From NCBI GenBank assembly GCA_025355485.1, contig JANXZP010000034.1:1-8105 (forward strand): 8,105 nt of DNA, read 5' to 3'. Positions 7,152 to 8,105 of this stretch are shown here, piece after piece. The translations under genes were made by a program, and so were the position numbers. How positions within the stretch are numbered: the first letter of the stretch is position 1; each line of letters begins with the position of its first letter. Under the pieces are notes generated by a model. The model did not search any database. It saw nothing but the letters and a program-made list of their open reading frames with translations, and was not told the DNA's origin. Origin of the DNA: Pseudomonadota bacterium (lineage in GTDB: Bacteria; Pseudomonadota; Gammaproteobacteria; Xanthomonadales; Xanthomonadaceae).

Positions 7152-7247
7152 AGCGGCGGGTGACGGGGCTCCGCCGCCGCTCCTGCGCAAACGGTCGCGG
7201 CAAAGCCGCGCCACGTTTGCCGGAATCGCGTAGCGCGATTCCGCAGG
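7152..7247. repeat. Branched palindromic element after the ThrE-like gene
   Basis: Non-coding sequence starting 9 bases after the ThrE-like stop. First comes a hairpin, AGCGGCGG (7152-7159) with CCGCCGCT (7174-7181). Next is a three-way junction: outer stem CCTGC (7182-7186) with GCAGG (7243-7247), enclosing two arms. Arm A pairs GCAAACG (7187-7193) with CGTTTGC (7214-7220), and inside it CGCGGC with GCCGCG around an AAA loop (7196-7210). Arm B pairs GGAATCGCG (7222-7230) with CGCGATTCC (7234-7242) around TAG. Only base 7221 is unpaired at the junction. It may be a dispersed intergenic palindromic (REP-like) repeat, a Rho-assisted 3' end, or a structured RNA. One copy is visible, so repeat status is inferred from form only. 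Confidence 0.55.
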
Positions 7248-7350
7248 CGCATCTGACACCATGGATGGCGGAAATGCCGAAAATGCAGGGGCAATTATCG
7301 GCCATGCGCCTGGTCCGGGCTCATCGTAATGATCGGCAAGCGTCGGCGAC

Positions 7351-7382
7351 AAAACGAAAACGCCGACGCGAGGCCGGCGTTT
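7351..7382 (-). terminator. Intrinsic terminator of the H-NS-family gene
   Basis: On the minus strand, AAACGCCG (7382-7375) pairs perfectly with CGGCGTTT (7365-7358) around a 9-base loop and runs into TTTTCGTTTT (7360-7351). It lies 24-55 bases after the H-NS stop. On the plus strand the same stem is followed by TTTGTTTG, so it can also stop transcripts coming from the ThrE-like side. An overlapping alternative stem, GCGTCGGCG (7340-7348) with CGCCGACGC (7361-7369), would compete with it. Confidence 0.85.
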
Positions 7383-7405
7383 GTTTGCATCGAAACCGGT
7401 TGCGA

Positions 7406-7774
7406 TTACTTGATCGCGAAATCCTCGAGTTTCTTGCCCTTGGCGATTTCGGCGACCATCCATTTCGGCTGCTTGCCGCGCGCGGCCCAGGTTTGCGAAG
7501 GGTTGGCCGGATTGCGGTATTTCGGCGCGACCTTGCTGCCGGCGCTGCCCGACTTGCGGGTTTTCTTGGCCGGTTTGCTTGAGCTGGCCGACTTGGCCGC
7601 GCCACCACCGAACAACTCGGCGACGGTATAGCCGGCTTCGCGCGCGATCGCGTTGATGCGCTTGCGCACGCCCGCGGCGGGTTTGCGTTTCTTGAGTTTC
7701 TTCTGGCGCTGGCTGGCCTTGGCGATCAGCGCGGCGAGTTCCTTGGCGGAGAGGTTTTCGACATTGATCGACAT
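7406..7774 (-). CDS. H-NS family histone-like nucleoid protein
   Basis: 122-residue basic DNA-binding protein of the H-NS histone family, the short form common in Xanthomonadaceae and Burkholderia relatives. These proteins bind AT-rich DNA and silence genes, often acquired ones. Residues 4-55 form the N-terminal oligomerisation region: helix NLSAKELAALIAKAS, a Lys/Arg-rich stretch at 23-31, then helix and G-Y-T-V-A-E-L-F-G (48-56). Residues 59-84 are a Lys/Ser/Ala linker. The C-terminal DNA-binding domain (86-121) starts Y-R-N-P and has T-W-A-A-R-G-K-Q-P-K-W (95-105), matching the family's minor-groove loop, with R-G-K in place of the common R-G-R. The ATG at 7772-7774 has GGGA about 8 bases upstream. 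It is monocistronic: a strong terminator follows, and 166 bp separate it from proS upstream. Confidence 0.95.
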   Translation of the reverse strand: MSINVENLSAKELAALIAKASQRQKKLKKRKPAAGVRKRINAIAREAGYTVAELFGGGAAKSASSSKPAKKTRKSGSAGSKVAPKYRNPANPSQTWAARGKQPKWMVAEIAKGKKLEDFAIK

Positions 7775-7825
7775 GGTGTTTCCCGTTTGAAGGTGTGAGC
7801 GGCCGGGTATCGCCGGAACGCAGTG

Positions 7826-7853
7826 ATGTTAATCCACATCGGACGCGAAACAA
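7826..7853 (-). promoter_or_regulatory. Possible promoter of the H-NS-family gene
   Basis: On the minus strand TTGTTT (7853-7848) is followed after 16 bases by TAACAT (7831-7826), a loose match to -35 and -10 boxes. It would give a leader of about 45 bases before the H-NS ATG. This is the most AT-rich patch of the 166-bp space between proS and this gene. The match is weak (3 of 6 and 4 of 6). Confidence 0.3.
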
Positions 7854-7860
7854 ACCGTCC

Positions 7861-7877
7861 CGCGCGCAAGACGCGCG
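7861..7877 (-). terminator. Possible weak terminator after proS
   Basis: CGCGCG (7861-7866) and CGCGCG (7872-7877) can pair around a 5-base loop. It lies 63 bases after the proS stop, and on the minus strand the stem is followed six bases later by TTTGTTT. The stem is short and the T-rich part is offset and interrupted, so this is a tentative call. The same T-rich patch overlaps the possible H-NS promoter. Confidence 0.3.
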
Positions 7878-7940
7878 TGCGGATTCGAATGTGGCGAAGC
7901 ATCTGCGCCCGCTATCGTGAGGGCGGATGTTTCGATCCGG

Positions 7941-8105
7941 TCAGGGAACGCTGTTGAAACGCGCCAACAACCCGGCGTGATCGAGGTTTTCCGATTCTGC
8001 GGCACGCCGCGCGCGATACTCGAAGGTGCCCGCCGCAAGGCCGCGTTCGGAGACCACCACGCGGTGCGGAATGCCGATCAGTTCGATGTCGGAAAGCATC
8101 GGCCC
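7941..8105 (-). CDS. proS: Prolyl-tRNA synthetase, C-terminal end (partial)
   Basis: The last 54 residues of a class II prolyl-tRNA synthetase, which charges tRNA-Pro with proline in the cytoplasm. The frame is open from the window edge to TGA at 7941-7943. The end of the anticodon-binding domain is recognisable: M-L-S-D-I-E-L-I-G-I-P-H-R-V-V-V, then E-R-G-L-A-A-G-T-F-E-Y-R-x-R-R, matching the bacterial ProRS pattern of (D/E)-x-E-L-I-G-I-P-H, then G-(D/E)-R-x-L and E-Y-(K/R)-x-R-R. The tail after the R-R is divergent, as usual for the family. Catalytic and editing domains lie outside the window. The assignment rests on this short but distinctive stretch. Confidence 0.88.
   Translation of the reverse strand, partial: GPMLSDIELIGIPHRVVVSERGLAAGTFEYRARRAAESENLDHAGLLARFNSVP

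Noticed and set aside
7143..7305. Small minus-strand open frames (123 and 154 codons) reading through the palindromic element into the ThrE-like gene
   Set aside because: They read through palindromes and antisense to a real gene, with Arg-rich, motif-free products. Such frames commonly arise from palindromic intergenic repeats.
5892..7853. 653-codon open frame on the minus strand across the ThrE-like gene and into the H-NS gene
   Set aside because: It is antisense to a well-supported membrane protein and out of frame with the H-NS gene. Its translation is Arg/His/Gln/Asp-rich with no recognisable domain, typical of GC-rich shadows, and it crosses the palindromic element and a terminator.
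7829..8038. 69-codon minus-strand open frame between proS and the H-NS gene
   Set aside because: It overlaps the proS end in another frame, and its translation shows no family features and no convincing ribosome site.
1..8105. Search for a defence, mobile or other new multi-gene system
   Set aside because: All genes match ordinary envelope, transport, nucleoid or translation families. There is no integrase, transposase, CRISPR array, toxin-antitoxin pair or compositional break.

Overview
The window is a GC-rich (roughly two-thirds G+C by eye), densely coding piece of bacterial chromosome. The H-NS-type protein with a C-terminal W-x-x-R-G-K-x-P-x-W motif, the STAS-fused MlaE permease, the bacterial-type prolyl-tRNA synthetase tail and the codon bias suggest a gammaproteobacterium of the Lysobacterales (Xanthomonadales), perhaps Rhodanobacteraceae. 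That placement is inference. No phage genes, transposases, CRISPR arrays, tRNAs or rRNAs were seen.

Layout, left to right. (1) Bases 1-1121, + strand: the 3' part of an amidase-signature hydrolase, cut by the window edge. (2) A hairpin at 1141-1167 separates it from the convergent operon. (3) Bases 5758 down to 1191, - strand: a tightly packed five-gene run. In transcription order it holds an EamA-type drug/metabolite transporter, an MlaE-family permease with an N-terminal STAS domain, an MlaF-like ATPase, an MlaD-like MCE protein and an ABC-transport auxiliary (PqiC-like) lipoprotein. Gene junctions are 7 bp, a 4-bp TTGA overlap, 63 bp and a 4-bp ATGA overlap. (4) A 136-bp divergent intergenic region (5759-5894) with two imperfect palindromes. 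(5) Bases 5895-7142, + strand: a ThrE-family threonine/serine exporter-like membrane protein. (6) Bases 7143-7405: a non-coding stretch with a nearly fully paired branched palindromic element (7152-7247), then a strong two-way intrinsic terminator. (7) Bases 7774-7406, - strand: an H-NS-family nucleoid protein. (8) Bases 8105-7941, - strand: the last 54 codons of prolyl-tRNA synthetase (proS), cut by the window edge.

How the genes work together. The four genes from permease to lipoprotein form a complete MCE-type lipid transport system of the cell envelope. The ATPase and permease form the inner-membrane motor, the STAS domain stands in for a separate MlaB, the MCE protein forms the periplasmic lipid-binding ring, and the lipoprotein is the probable outer-membrane partner, as PqiC is for PqiB. 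No MlaC-type periplasmic shuttle lies in the operon. The EamA transporter at the head is close enough to be co-transcribed, but its substrate is unknown. The other genes look like ordinary, functionally separate neighbours.

I found no convincing new multi-gene system. The most unusual signals are the branched palindromic element after the ThrE-like gene and the coupling of an EamA transporter to the lipid-transport operon.
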